From an uncultured Opitutia bacterium (GTDB taxonomy: Bacteria; Verrucomicrobiota; Verrucomicrobiia; Opitutales; UBA953), in assembly GCA_945957395.1 (NCBI GenBank), contig CAMFKE010000010.1, positions 62,001 through 126,000 on the forward strand: DNA of 64,000 bases. The letters run 5' to 3'. The notes beneath the pieces were generated by a model, which worked only from the letters and a program-made list of their open reading frames with translations, searched no databases and was not told where the DNA came from. Positions 16,383 through 25,662 of the stretch are shown one piece after another (within the stretch, counting starts at the first letter, position 1; every line of letters starts with the position of its first letter). The position numbers were made by a program, and so were the translations under genes.

Positions 16383-18065
16383 ATGCCCGCCGACTCCCCC
16401 GACGCCCCCGGCCTGCGTTCCCTTTTCCCCACCCTCTCCGAGAACGACGCCCTCGAGGTGCTCGCCTCTCCCCGCGGCCTTCGCTGCTCGCGCCTCGCCG
16501 ACATCACCGGCGACGCCCCCGCCGATGTCGCCCGCCGCCTCGCCGCCTCCTGCGGCCTGCCCTTCGCCGACACCTGGTCGCCCGCCGCCAACCCCGGCGC
16601 CTTCGCCCCGCCCTCGGTCCTGCACGAATTCGCCGGCATGCCCGAAGCCGCCGACGCCCCCGCCGGCACGCTCCCGCTCGTCACCGCCTGGCCCCCCTCC
16701 CCGCGCGACTCCCGCTGGCTGCGCTCCCTTTGCGGGCTCTCCCCCTCCTGGCGCATGGCCGCCCCCGATTCCGTCGAGGCCGCCCTGCGCGCCGGCTTCG
16801 GCGTGGGCGCCGGCAGCCTCGACGCCGCCGAAGCCTCCCTCGCCGAAGACGCCGTGCGCGACGAAGCCGAGGACGAGGCCGCCGCCGTCATCCGCTTCGT
16901 GCGCGATGTCATCGCGCGCGGCGCCGCCGACCGCGCGACCGACATCCATTTCGAACCGGGCGAAGGCACGCTCAACATCCGCTACCGCATCGACGGCGCC
17001 CTCGTGCCCGTGCCCGTCCCCGCCAACCTCGTCCGCTTCCAGTCCGCCCTGCTCTCGCGCCTGAAGCTCATGGCCAAGCTCGACATCGCCGAGCGCCGCC
17101 GCCCGCAGGACGGCCGCATCGCCTTCTCCGCCGACGGCGCCACCTGGGACATCCGCGTATCCACTTTGCCCACACTCCACGGCGAGAGCGTCAGCCTTCG
17201 TCTCCTCGCCGCCAACGCCGAGCCCCCCGGCATCGGCGACCTGGGCTTCCTGCCCGACGACGAGCGCGCGCTCAACGCCGTGCTCGCCCGCCCCCACGGC
17301 ATCATCCTCGTCACCGGCCCCACCGGCTCCGGCAAATCCACCACGCTCAACGCCTGCCTGCGCCGCGTGCGCTCCCCCGAGCTGCGCCTCATGACCGTCG
17401 AGGACCCCGTCGAGTACCGCGTCACCGGCGTCAACCAGACCCAGGTTCAGCCCGAGATCGGCCTCAACTTCGCCAGCGTCCTGCGCAGCGTGCTGCGCCA
17501 GGACCCGGATGTCATCATGGTCGGCGAAATCCGCGACCGCGAGACGGCCGACATCGCCATCCGCGCCGCGCTCACCGGCCACCTCGTCATGAGCACGCTG
17601 CACACGAACGACGCCGCCGGCGCCGTCACGCGTCTCACCGACATGGGCGTGGAGCCCTTCCTCATCGCCTCGGCGTTGGAGATGGTCATCGCGCAGCGCC
17701 TCGTGCGCCGCCTTTGCACGCACTGCAGCGCGCCGCTGGATTACACGCCCGAGTGGCTCTCCTCCCGGCTCGCCGCGCTGGAGATCGACCCGGCCGAGGC
17801 GGCCGCCCGCCCCGTGCTGCGCCGCCCCGTCGGCTGCGAACACTGCCGCGGCATCGGCTACAAGGGTCGCCTCGCCATCGTCGAGCTGCTCCCCGTCACC
17901 GACTCCGTTCACCCGCTCATCGTCGAGCGCCGCCCGGCCTCCGACATCCGCGAGGCCGCCCTGCGCGACGGCATGCGCACGCTCCAGCGCTGCGGCTGGG
18001 AACAGGCCAAACGCGGACTCACCACCCTCGACGAGGTCCTCACCTACGCCGAGAAAAGCGTCTGA
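16383..18065 (+). CDS. gspE: Type II secretion ATPase
   Basis: A 560-residue secretion ATPase of the GspE/PilB family. A divergent N-terminal MshEN-like domain precedes the ATPase core: RATDIHFEPG (about 187), the Walker A GPTGSGKSTT at about 312-321, the Asp box LMTVEDPVEYRV, Walker B in RQDPDVIMVGEIRD, and His box LVMSTLHTNDA. A zinc site follows with two Cys pairs (CTHC and CEHC) in the C-terminal part. It powers pseudopilus assembly from the cytoplasm. All nucleotide-binding residues look intact. The array at 18071 lies between this gene and gspF. Confidence 0.95.
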   Translation: MPADSPDAPGLRSLFPTLSENDALEVLASPRGLRCSRLADITGDAPADVARRLAASCGLPFADTWSPAANPGAFAPPSVLHEFAGMPEAADAPAGTLPLVTAWPPSPRDSRWLRSLCGLSPSWRMAAPDSVEAALRAGFGVGAGSLDAAEASLAEDAVRDEAEDEAAAVIRFVRDVIARGAADRATDIHFEPGEGTLNIRYRIDGALVPVPVPANLVRFQSALLSRLKLMAKLDIAERRRPQDGRIAFSADGATWDIRVSTLPTLHGESVSLRLLAANAEPPGIGDLGFLPDDERALNAVLARPHGIILVTGPTGSGKSTTLNACLRRVRSPELRLMTVEDPVEYRVTGVNQTQVQPEIGLNFASVLRSVLRQDPDVIMVGEIRDRETADIAIRAALTGHLVMSTLHTNDAAGAVTRLTDMGVEPFLIASALEMVIAQRLVRRLCTHCSAPLDYTPEWLSSRLAALEIDPAEAAARPVLRRPVGCEHCRGIGYKGRLAIVELLPVTDSVHPLIVERRPASDIREAALRDGMRTLQRCGWEQAKRGLTTLDEVLTYAEKSV

Positions 18066-18070
18066 TCAGG

Positions 18071-18126
18071 AGGTTTCAGGTTCAGGGTTCAGCCCCCTGA
18101 AACCTGAAATCTGAACCCTGAAATCC
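18071..18126. repeat. Compact inverted heptad array between gspE and gspF
   Basis: The left arm is AGGTTTC AGGTTC AGGGTTC (18071-18090) and the right arm CTGAAAC CTGAAAT / CTGAACC CTGAAAT (18097-18124), with a loop of only a few bases. The arms are reverse complements with one 6-base unit. The gspF ATG starts 10 bases later. Confidence 0.9.
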
Positions 18127-18136
18127 TTCTCCGCCC

Positions 18137-19381
18137 ATGCCCCGCTTCTCCTACGACGCCCTCGACGCCGACGGCCGCCCCTCCAAGGGCGAGCTGGACG
18201 CCGCCGACCGCCGCGCCGCGGCCCGCCGGCTCGCCGCGCAGGGGCTGCGCGTCTCCCGCCTGACGGAATCCGGCAAGGCCGCCTCGTCCGTCTCCGAGGG
18301 CGGCGAGGACCACCCCGACCTCCACCGCGCGCGCCCGCTGGGCGTGCACCCGGTGGCCTCCGCGTTCGTCGCCGGATTCGCCGAGCTGCACGAGGGCGGC
18401 ATGCCCGTGGGCGACGCCGTCAAGCTGATGGCCTCGCGCGTGACCGAGCCCGCCCTGCGCGCGCTCACCCGCGGGCTCTGGCGCGACCTCTCCGAGGGCA
18501 TGCCGCTCTCGCAGGCCATGGCCAGGCGCCCCGTGCTCTTCGACGAATCCACCGTGCACCTCGTGGCGGCGGGCGAGGCGACGGGCAACCTCGTGCCGGT
18601 GCTCACCCGCGTGCGCGCCTCCTTCGAGGCCCGCGAGGCCCTGCGCGCCAAGGTCCTCGGCGCCCTCGCCTACCCGCTGCTGCTCGCCGGCGCGGCCACG
18701 CTGGTGCTGGGCATCTTCGTCTTCGCCCTCATGCCGGTGATGGAGACGCTCATGGGCCAGCTCGGCGGCAAGTTCCCCTGGTATGTGCAGGGGCTCATGC
18801 TCGCCGCCTCCGTCTTCGTCAAAGGCCTGCCCGTCTTCCTCATCCTCGGCGCCTTCGTCGCGCTGCGCCTTCGCAAGGCCCGCGTCGACCCCGCCGCTCG
18901 CCGCTCGCAGGACGCGCTCGCCCTGCGCATACCGCTCGTCGGGCGCGCCATCGTGCACGCCGAGGCCGCCCGGCTCGCCGAACTCCTCTCCACGCTGCTG
19001 GGCTCCGGCGTGAACGCCGCGCAGGCCCTGAAGCTCGCCGAGAAGCCCATCGGCAACGACGAGCTGCGCTCGCGCTATGTCGTCGCGCGCCGCCGCGTGC
19101 ACGACGGCGCCGCCATATCGCTCGCCCTGCGCGACACCGGCATCTTCGAACCCGAGGATCTCGACCTGGCCTCCGTGGGCGAGAACGCCGGGGCGCTCCC
19201 GCGCTCCTTCGCGTCCGTCGCGACGCGCCGCTCGAAGGCGTTCGACGCCGCGCTCTCGCGTATCGTGAAAACCCTTACGGCCGTGTTCTTCTCGGTCGTC
19301 GTGACGCTGGTGGGCTTCTGCCTCGTCTCCATCATCACCACCAGCCTCTCCGTCAGCAAAAACGTCAGCGTGCGCCGATAG
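18137..19381 (+). CDS. gspF: Type II secretion inner-membrane platform protein
   Basis: A 414-residue GspF/PilC protein with two tandem T2SSF domains. The N-terminus (FSYDALDADGRPSKGELDA) is typical. Helix-rich domains contain EGGMPVGDAVKLMA near 93 and TLLGSGVNAAQALKLAEKP near 290, the repeated L-x-x-G-x-x(L/A)xxA pattern. Three transmembrane segments are visible at about 176-200 (LLLAGAATLVLGIFVFALMP), 216-240 and 380-405. It forms the inner-membrane platform around which GspE acts. The expected family length is about 400, so it is complete. Confidence 0.95.
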   Translation: MPRFSYDALDADGRPSKGELDAADRRAAARRLAAQGLRVSRLTESGKAASSVSEGGEDHPDLHRARPLGVHPVASAFVAGFAELHEGGMPVGDAVKLMASRVTEPALRALTRGLWRDLSEGMPLSQAMARRPVLFDESTVHLVAAGEATGNLVPVLTRVRASFEAREALRAKVLGALAYPLLLAGAATLVLGIFVFALMPVMETLMGQLGGKFPWYVQGLMLAASVFVKGLPVFLILGAFVALRLRKARVDPAARRSQDALALRIPLVGRAIVHAEAARLAELLSTLLGSGVNAAQALKLAEKPIGNDELRSRYVVARRRVHDGAAISLALRDTGIFEPEDLDLASVGENAGALPRSFASVATRRSKAFDAALSRIVKTLTAVFFSVVVTLVGFCLVSIITTSLSVSKNVSVRR

Positions 19382-19419
19382 TCGCGCGCCCCTATCCACA
19401 GCCAACCCCGCATACGCCT

Positions 19420-19860
19420 ATGAAACGCCCCGTCCGCCGCGCCGCGCGCGCCTTCACCCTCATGGAGATCCTCGTGGTCATCGCCCTCATCGCGGGCATC
19501 GCCACGCTCGTCATGACCAACATCGGCGGCATCTTCGGCAGCGCCTCCGCGGACCTCGAGAAGACCAAGGTCCGCGAGGGCTTCGAGACGCCCCTGTTCT
19601 CCTACCGCATGAATGTCGGCACCTACCCGTCCACCGAGGAGGGCCTCAAGGCCCTGCTCGTCGCCCCGGACGGCAAGGCCGACCGCTGGAAGGGCCCCTA
19701 CGTCAAGGGCGAGAAGTCGCTCGTCGACGGCTTCGGCAAACCCTACGGCTACCGCTTCCCGGGCACGCACAACCCCTCCGGCTACGACCTGTGGTCCAAC
19801 GGCCCCGACCAGCAGGAAGGCACCGCCGACGACATCGGCAACTGGGAGCCCGCCAAGTAA
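19420..19860 (+). CDS. gspG: Major pseudopilin
   Basis: A 146-residue prepilin of the type II secretion pseudopilus. The leader is Arg-rich (KRPVRRAARA) and cleavage would fall before FTLMEILVVIALIAG, giving mature N-terminal Phe and Glu5. The residue at -1 is Ala, not the usual Gly. The C-terminal half carries the GspG signature YPSTEEGLKALLV, WKGPYVK and the calcium-site region YDLWSNGPDQQ...DDIGNW. It forms the main filament pushed through the secretin. Confidence 0.95.
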   Translation: MKRPVRRAARAFTLMEILVVIALIAGIATLVMTNIGGIFGSASADLEKTKVREGFETPLFSYRMNVGTYPSTEEGLKALLVAPDGKADRWKGPYVKGEKSLVDGFGKPYGYRFPGTHNPSGYDLWSNGPDQQEGTADDIGNWEPAK

Positions 19861-19890
19861 GTGAACGGCGGACTCGTCCGCCTCGGGAAC

Positions 19891-20006
19891 GCAAAAGGCA
19901 GAGTGCAAAATGCAAAAATCGCACCGTCGCACGCGCGCGCCGTCGCCTTACGCCGGCCGTAGGACCGCGCACCCGGCATCCTTCCGCCTTTTGCGTTCCG
20001 CATTCA
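19891..20006. repeat. Inverted heptad array overlapping the gspH start
   Basis: Left arm GCAAAAG GCAGAGT / GCAAAAT GCAAAAA (19891-19918); right arm GCCTTTT GCGTTCC / GCATTCA (19986-20006). The 67-base loop holds the 12-mer GCCGGCCGTAGG (19952-19963), identical to that at 1962-1973. The upstream ATG of gspH is inside the left arm and an in-frame TTG (19991) is inside the right arm. Confidence 0.85.
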
Positions 20007-20443
20007 CCTTGATGGAGGTGCTCGTCGTGCTCGCGCTCATCGCGCTCGTCGGCTCGCTCTCCCTTCTCGATTTCGGCTCGCTCCTCGACCGCGCCGCCAC
20101 GCCCTCCCCGCTCGAGACCCTCACCGCCGCCGTCGACGCCGCGCGCTCGGGCGCCCTCAACGCGGGCGCCCCGACCAGGCTCCTCTACGACGCCCAATCC
20201 GGTTCGCTGCGCCTGCACACCGGCGCCGCCTCGCGCGACTTCGCCTTCGCCACGCCCGCAGGAGTGACCTTCACCCTACCCGCCGACGCCGCCGAGGGCG
20301 CCGAGCGACCGCTTGAAGCGCTCGTGTTCCACCCCTCCGGTTGCGCGCTGCCCGCCGCCATCGAGCTCACCGTGGGCGCCGAGCGCTCCAGCTACCGGCT
20401 GGAGCCGTTCTCCGGCGCCCTGACACGGGAGGAAAGCCGATGA
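19910..20443 (+). CDS. gspH: Minor pseudopilin, GspH-like
   Basis: A prepilin of up to 177 residues with the hydrophobic stem SAFTLMEVLVVLALIALVG. If translation begins at the ATG at 19910 the leader is 30 residues and is coded by the repeat array. If it begins at the in-frame TTG at 19991 the leader is 4 residues (MRSA), a more usual length. Residue -1 of the cleavage site is Ala and Glu5 is present. The rest resembles GspH in size and in the beta-rich C-terminus (ASRDFAFATPAGVTF). It overlaps the gspI ATG by 4 bases. Confidence 0.78.
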   Translation: MQKSHRRTRAPSPYAGRRTAHPASFRLLRSAFTLMEVLVVLALIALVGSLSLLDFGSLLDRAATPSPLETLTAAVDAARSGALNAGAPTRLLYDAQSGSLRLHTGAASRDFAFATPAGVTFTLPADAAEGAERPLEALVFHPSGCALPAAIELTVGAERSSYRLEPFSGALTREESR

Positions 20444-21168
20444 AACGCGGAAATCGGAACGCGGAAATCGGAATGCGGAGCGCACGGATGCGCGCCGGAT
20501 TCATCTCCCTGCCGAAGCGCCCCACGCCCGGTTCCTTATTCCGCATTCCCTCGCCCGCGTTCCGCGTTTCCGTGCGCCCCGCTTTCACGCTGCTGGAGGT
20601 GCTCGCGGCCACCGCCATTTTCGGCATCGCCACCGCCGGCCTCTTCATGGCGTTCGCCCCCACCCACGAGGCGCTCTTCAGGCTTTCCAACATCGCCTCC
20701 GACGACGGCGACCTCGAGATCGCCAAGGCCTTCGCCGCCGACGCGCCCGACCGCGACACGCTCCTGCGCGGGCTGGACACCACGCTGCCCGACGGGCGCA
20801 CCCTGCGCTGGCGCGCCGAAATCACGCCCACCGACACCGAGGCGCTCTTCCGCGTGTTCCTCACAGCCGAACGCGACGGGGCTCCCCCGCTGACCGCCGA
20901 TTACCTGCATTTCGAACCGCGCTGGCTCCTGCCCACCGACGAGAAACCGCGCTGGCTGACACACTCGGCAAGCTCCCCCTCGGCGCCTCCGGGCGGCGGC
21001 GGCACCCCGGGCAAACCGCCCCCCGGCGGCAAGCCCGGCTCGGGCCAGGCTTCGGGAGAAAAGCCTTCCGGCGGGAAACCCGGAGGCGACCGCCCCTCGT
21101 CCGGTCGGCCGCAAAACACCAAACCCGGCGGCGGCCCGTCCGCCCCCCCGCGAGGCGCGACACGGTGA
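20440..21168 (+). CDS. gspI: Minor pseudopilin, GspI-like, with Gly/Pro-rich tail
   Basis: The prepilin stem PAFTLLEVLAATAIFGIATAG is followed by a compact pilin domain (to about residue 180) and an unusual 60-residue tail of PGGKPG-like and PSGGKPGGD-type repeats that ordinary GspI lacks. With the ATG at 20440 (ATGA overlap with gspH) the protein has 242 residues and a 48-residue leader that reads straight through a heptad array. The in-frame GTG at 20572, directly after the array, would give a 4-residue leader (VRPA). Residue -1 is Ala. The tail could be a surface-exposed linker, which is inference. Confidence 0.75.
   Translation: MKRGNRNAEIGMRSARMRAGFISLPKRPTPGSLFRIPSPAFRVSVRPAFTLLEVLAATAIFGIATAGLFMAFAPTHEALFRLSNIASDDGDLEIAKAFAADAPDRDTLLRGLDTTLPDGRTLRWRAEITPTDTEALFRVFLTAERDGAPPLTADYLHFEPRWLLPTDEKPRWLTHSASSPSAPPGGGGTPGKPPPGGKPGSGQASGEKPSGGKPGGDRPSSGRPQNTKPGGGPSAPPRGATR
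20447..20572. repeat. Inverted heptad array in the gspI leader
   Basis: Left units GCGGAAA TCGGAAC / GCGGAAA TCGGAAT / GCGGAGC GCACGGA (20447-20488); right units GTTCCTT ATTCCGC / ATTCCCT CGCCCGC / GTTCCGC GTTTCCG (20531-20572). All are in exact 7-base register. The whole element lies between the gspI ATG and the alternative GTG. Confidence 0.9.
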
Positions 21169-21797
21169 GAACGCCCATTTCTCGCCTCCCGCTGCGCCGG
21201 CGCGCCTTCACCCTGCTGGAGACGCTCATGGCCACGGCCCTTTTCGCCGCTCTCATCGCCGGCGCCACGGTCGTCCTTTTCCAAGTCTCCGCCGCCTGGG
21301 CCACCCAGGCCGAAGACCCGGTGCTCGACCGCCACGCCGAAAACCTCGAGCGCTTCCTGCGCCGCACCCTCACGGAGGCCCAAGGCGCGGTGACCGAGCC
21401 GACCGCCGAGCAGATATCCGAAGAGCACGCCCTGCTCTCGGTGCGGATGCCCGAAAACCTTCCCTGGCACGAGATCCTTGGCGTCGCCGGCGGCGATGTG
21501 ACCGGACGCCTCGCCTTCCGCGACGGCGCCCTGATCCTCCACTGGCAGACCGCCACCGAGCGACGCCTGGCGCTCGCCGAGCCGCACCGCATGGTGCTCT
21601 CGCCCTGGGTCGTCTCCGCGCGCATCTTCCTGCACGACGCCGTGAACAACCAATGGACCGAGTACGCGCCGAGCGAGCCCGTCGCGGGCCAACCCGGCTT
21701 CAACGCCTCGCGCGGCCTGCGCGTGCTGCGCGTCGAGCTCGACCGGGGCGGCCACCGACGCGTATTGCAAATCCTGATACGAAGGAGCGGCTCATGA
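21165..21797 (+). CDS. gspJ: Minor pseudopilin, GspJ-like
   Basis: A 210-residue prepilin starting at a GTG that overlaps the gspI stop (GTGA). It has a short Arg-rich leader (LPLRRR), Ala at -1, and the stem AFTLLETLMATALFAALIAG. The region after it (about 40-210) has the larger beta-sheet of GspJ, with WVVSARIFLHDAV and a C-terminal LRVLRVELDRGG. Chain overlap with gspK (ATGA) continues the coupled pattern H-I-J-K. Confidence 0.82.
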   Translation: MRTPISRLPLRRRAFTLLETLMATALFAALIAGATVVLFQVSAAWATQAEDPVLDRHAENLERFLRRTLTEAQGAVTEPTAEQISEEHALLSVRMPENLPWHEILGVAGGDVTGRLAFRDGALILHWQTATERRLALAEPHRMVLSPWVVSARIFLHDAVNNQWTEYAPSEPVAGQPGFNASRGLRVLRVELDRGGHRRVLQILIRRSGS

Positions 21798-22939
21798 ACG
21801 CCATGACAGTCCGGAACGCGGAACTCGGCACGCGGAACTCGGGTCGGCCCTCCGCAGCCTTTGCCCAAATCGTTTGCCCGGGCACCCCATGGTCCCGCAG
21901 ACCAATCCGCACTCCACAATCCGCACTCCGCAATCGCCGCGGCGTCGCCCTGCTCTTCACGCTCGGATTCGTCGCGCTGCTCGCGATGCTCGTGACCGGC
22001 CTCATGGCCACCCTGCGCACCCGCCTCGTCGAGGGCGAGATGCGCGCCCAGCGCTCCTCGCTTCGCCTCGACGCCGAATCGGCGCTGGCCGTGGTGCGCG
22101 CGCGCCTCGCGGTGTTCGAAAGCGACGCCTCCGGCATCTACCTCAACGGCGCCGACCTGGAGCTCCTCGAGGCCGACCCCCTCGCGGGATGGGCGCCCGC
22201 CGACGGCGCCACGGTGACGGTGCGCCTGAGCGACGCCTCCGCCCTCGTCTCGCTCAACTCCGCCCGCCCGCGCGAGCTCACCGCCCTCTTCGAGGACCTC
22301 GGCATCTCCTCCGACCGCGCCGCGTCCCTCGCCGACTGCCTCGCCGACTGGACCGACGCCAACGACACCGCGCGCCTCAACGGCGCCGAGGCCGAGGCCT
22401 ACGGCGTCCCCGGCAAACCGGCGAACCGGCCGCTGCGCTCCTTCGCCGAGCTGCGCCAGGTGAAAGGTTTCGATGAACTCTTCTTCGCACCGGACGGCAC
22501 GCTCAACGCCACCGGTCGCGAGCTGGCCGCGGTGAGCACATTCCTGGGCGCCAACGCCCGCCCCAACATCAACACCGCCGAAGAACCTATCCTGCGCGCT
22601 CTCGCCGCGCGCACGGGCGCCGACCCCGCGACCATCCTGGCCCTGCGCACGCCGCTGGACTACCCGAACGACCGCACCCACCTCGGCGTCCTCAAAAACG
22701 CCGGCGACCTCGCGCAAATCGGCTCCCCCGAAGGCCTTGCCGAACGCATCGCCTTCGCCTCCTCCGCCCTGCGCGCGACCATCACGGTCAGCAAGGGAGA
22801 CCTGCGCTACACACTCGACGCCCTGCTCGCTCCCGGCGGCTCCGACTCCGCTCCCGTAGCCGTCTCGGCGCGCGCGGACGAAGGGCTGCTCTGCGAGGAC
22901 CCGCCGGAGGCCGCTGTCGTCTCGACCGACGCCGAGTAA
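21794..22939 (+). CDS. gspK: Pseudopilin tip protein GspK
   Basis: A 381-residue GspK, the large pseudopilin at the filament tip. The stem is GVALLFTLGFVALLAML, preceded by NRRG with the usual Gly at -1, and the C-terminal part has the two helix-hairpin-helix-like repeats (SLNSARPRELTALFEDLG, NINTAEEPILRALAARTG). The ATG at 21794 overlaps the gspJ stop. No ATG, GTG or TTG occurs in frame between 21806 and the stem, so the repeat array at 21812-21938 must be translated into a roughly 48-residue leader. The end overlaps the minus-strand gene at 22807-23298 by 133 bases. Confidence 0.88.
   Translation: MNAMTVRNAELGTRNSGRPSAAFAQIVCPGTPWSRRPIRTPQSALRNRRGVALLFTLGFVALLAMLVTGLMATLRTRLVEGEMRAQRSSLRLDAESALAVVRARLAVFESDASGIYLNGADLELLEADPLAGWAPADGATVTVRLSDASALVSLNSARPRELTALFEDLGISSDRAASLADCLADWTDANDTARLNGAEAEAYGVPGKPANRPLRSFAELRQVKGFDELFFAPDGTLNATGRELAAVSTFLGANARPNINTAEEPILRALAARTGADPATILALRTPLDYPNDRTHLGVLKNAGDLAQIGSPEGLAERIAFASSALRATITVSKGDLRYTLDALLAPGGSDSAPVAVSARADEGLLCEDPPEAAVVSTDAE
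21812..21938. repeat. Inverted heptad array inside the gspK leader
   Basis: Left units CGGAACG CGGAACT / CGGCACG CGGAACT / CGGGTCG (21812-21846); right units AATCCGC ACTCCAC / AATCCGC ACTCCGC / AATCGCC (21904-21938). Right arm reads as the reverse complement of the left type. A 57-base loop separates them. Confidence 0.9.
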
Positions 22940-23298
22940 GGCGTCGCCGGCACGGCGTGCCCGAAGGCCGCTCCGCACCGAGCGCACACCCAGTGGTCGG
23001 GCTCCGGGTCCTCCTCCGGTTCCGGACACCCGCCCTCCTCCTCCGCCAGCTTCTTCTGCAAGCCCATGAAGCCCGCCAACCCCGCGATGCACAGCGCGCC
23101 GAAACCGGCGCAAAAATACGCGAGGGTCGGCTCGATGAGCGCCGCGATCATCGTGGCGCCCGCGAACAGCGCGAAACAGATGCCCACGGGCACCATGACG
23201 CCGTAGTCCTCGCCCTGCGGGCGTCGCGACGCCTCCTGCGACTCATCCAAGGCGTAGAAGGGGTGGACTCGGTCGCAACGGCAACGGGGACAGTTCAT
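22807..23298 (-). CDS. Small zinc-ribbon membrane protein
   Basis: A 163-residue protein with an N-terminal CPRC motif (residues 3-6), two transmembrane helices (VPVGICFALFAGATMIAAL and LAYFCAGFGALCIAGLAGFM) and a second Cys pair CARCGAAFG near residue 105, followed by a Ser/Ala-rich tail. The two Cys pairs suggest a zinc ribbon with membrane hairpin. I know no name for it. The tail overlaps gspK on the opposite strand by 133 bases, so either the C-terminus is dispensable or the true end is earlier. The start MNCPRCRC was chosen over an upstream ATG that adds 13 unlikely residues. Confidence 0.6.
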   Translation of the reverse strand: MNCPRCRCDRVHPFYALDESQEASRRPQGEDYGVMVPVGICFALFAGATMIAALIEPTLAYFCAGFGALCIAGLAGFMGLQKKLAEEEGGCPEPEEDPEPDHWVCARCGAAFGHAVPATPYSASVETTAASGGSSQSSPSSARAETATGAESEPPGASRASSV

Positions 23299-23494
23299 AC
23301 GATGGGTCTCGGCGGCGGGCAAAGTGAGGGCAGCCAACAGGTCCGAATCACCATTTCAACACCCTTGCTGCGGCGCAGCGCCGAAATCGTAACAAGCTCT
23401 CGACGACAGGTTTATCCACGGAACTCTCGGATCGCGCCGGCGGTGTTTTCGGGGAAAGGTGGCGGGGTGTCGAGCGCCGCGAGCGAGGGGGATA

Positions 23495-23528
23495 AAAGCG
23501 AAACCCGCTCCGGGTCGGAGCGGGTTTC
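23495..23528 (-). terminator. Terminator after tRNA-Gln
   Basis: Minus-strand GAAACCCGCTCC / GGAGCGGGTTTC, 12-bp stem with a 5-nt loop, then CGCTTTTA. It ends the two-tRNA unit. Confidence 0.75.
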
Positions 23529-23532
23529 AAGG

Positions 23533-23606
23533 TGGTAGTACTACTAGGATTTGAACCTAGACAAAGGGTGTCAGAAACCCTTGTGCTGCCATTACACCAT
23601 AGTACC
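23533..23606 (-). tRNA. tRNA-Gln (anticodon CTG)
   Basis: A 74-nt cloverleaf on the minus strand. It has acceptor GGTACTA / TAGTACT (with a G1-U72 pair), the Gln-type D arm GTGTAATGGCAGCAC, an anticodon stem AGGGT around loop TTCTGAC, T-arm CTAGG-TTCAAAT-CCTAG, and encoded CCA. Its D arm is the standard Gln form. It is transcribed after tRNA-Thr, 26 bases away. Confidence 0.93.
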
Positions 23607-23632
23607 AAAAAGACTTTTCAGGGCGCCGCAGG

Positions 23633-23708
23633 TGGAGCCGGCAGTCGGATTCGAACCGACGACCTTCCGCTTACAAGGCGGATGCACTACCAACTGTGCT
23701 ATGCCGGC
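23633..23708 (-). tRNA. tRNA-Thr (anticodon TGT)
   Basis: A 76-nt cloverleaf with acceptor GCCGGCA / TGCCGGC, anticodon stem CCGCC around TTGTAAG, T-arm GTCGG-TTCGAAT-CCGAC, discriminator T and encoded CCA. All stems pair well. It is the first gene of the tRNA pair. Confidence 0.95.
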
Positions 23709-23856
23709 AGACAACTGCGGGCCGTGAAAGGTTTGTCAAGGGACTTTCCCGAAATTTGTCCCCACATCAAGCGCCGAAGTGAGGGAAACGGGAACAGCGG
23801 GAGCGATACCTTTCGATGAAGGGGCCGCCCACCCTTGGCCCGCGATCCGCGTTTCC

Positions 23857-25554
<1,698 letters not shown>

Positions 25555-25662
25555 TTACGGGGGCCTCATTGCACCGCCGGCCGCCCGGGTGGCAAGGGCG
25601 GATTTTCCCCGGCGCGAAAGCCCGCTTGCACGCTCACGCGGCGGGCGATATTCCCGCCGCCC

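Noticed and set aside
18071-18126. Heptad arrays as a CRISPR or ordinary microsatellite
   Set aside because: Units of 7 bases are far shorter than CRISPR repeats and have no spacers; they are inverted in pairs and degenerate, unlike simple microsatellites.
23412-23420. TTATCCACG, one base from a DnaA box
   Set aside because: A single imperfect copy in an otherwise ordinary intergenic region; no origin features.
23348-23608. Small frame spanning tRNA-Gln on the minus strand
   Set aside because: It is the frequent artefact of translating a tRNA (CNGSTRVSDT type).
23711-23739. TTGACA - 17 bp - AGTTGT before tRNA-Thr (TGT)
   Set aside because: The -10 box would end only 2 bases before the tRNA, putting the transcription start inside it; the promoter must lie elsewhere.
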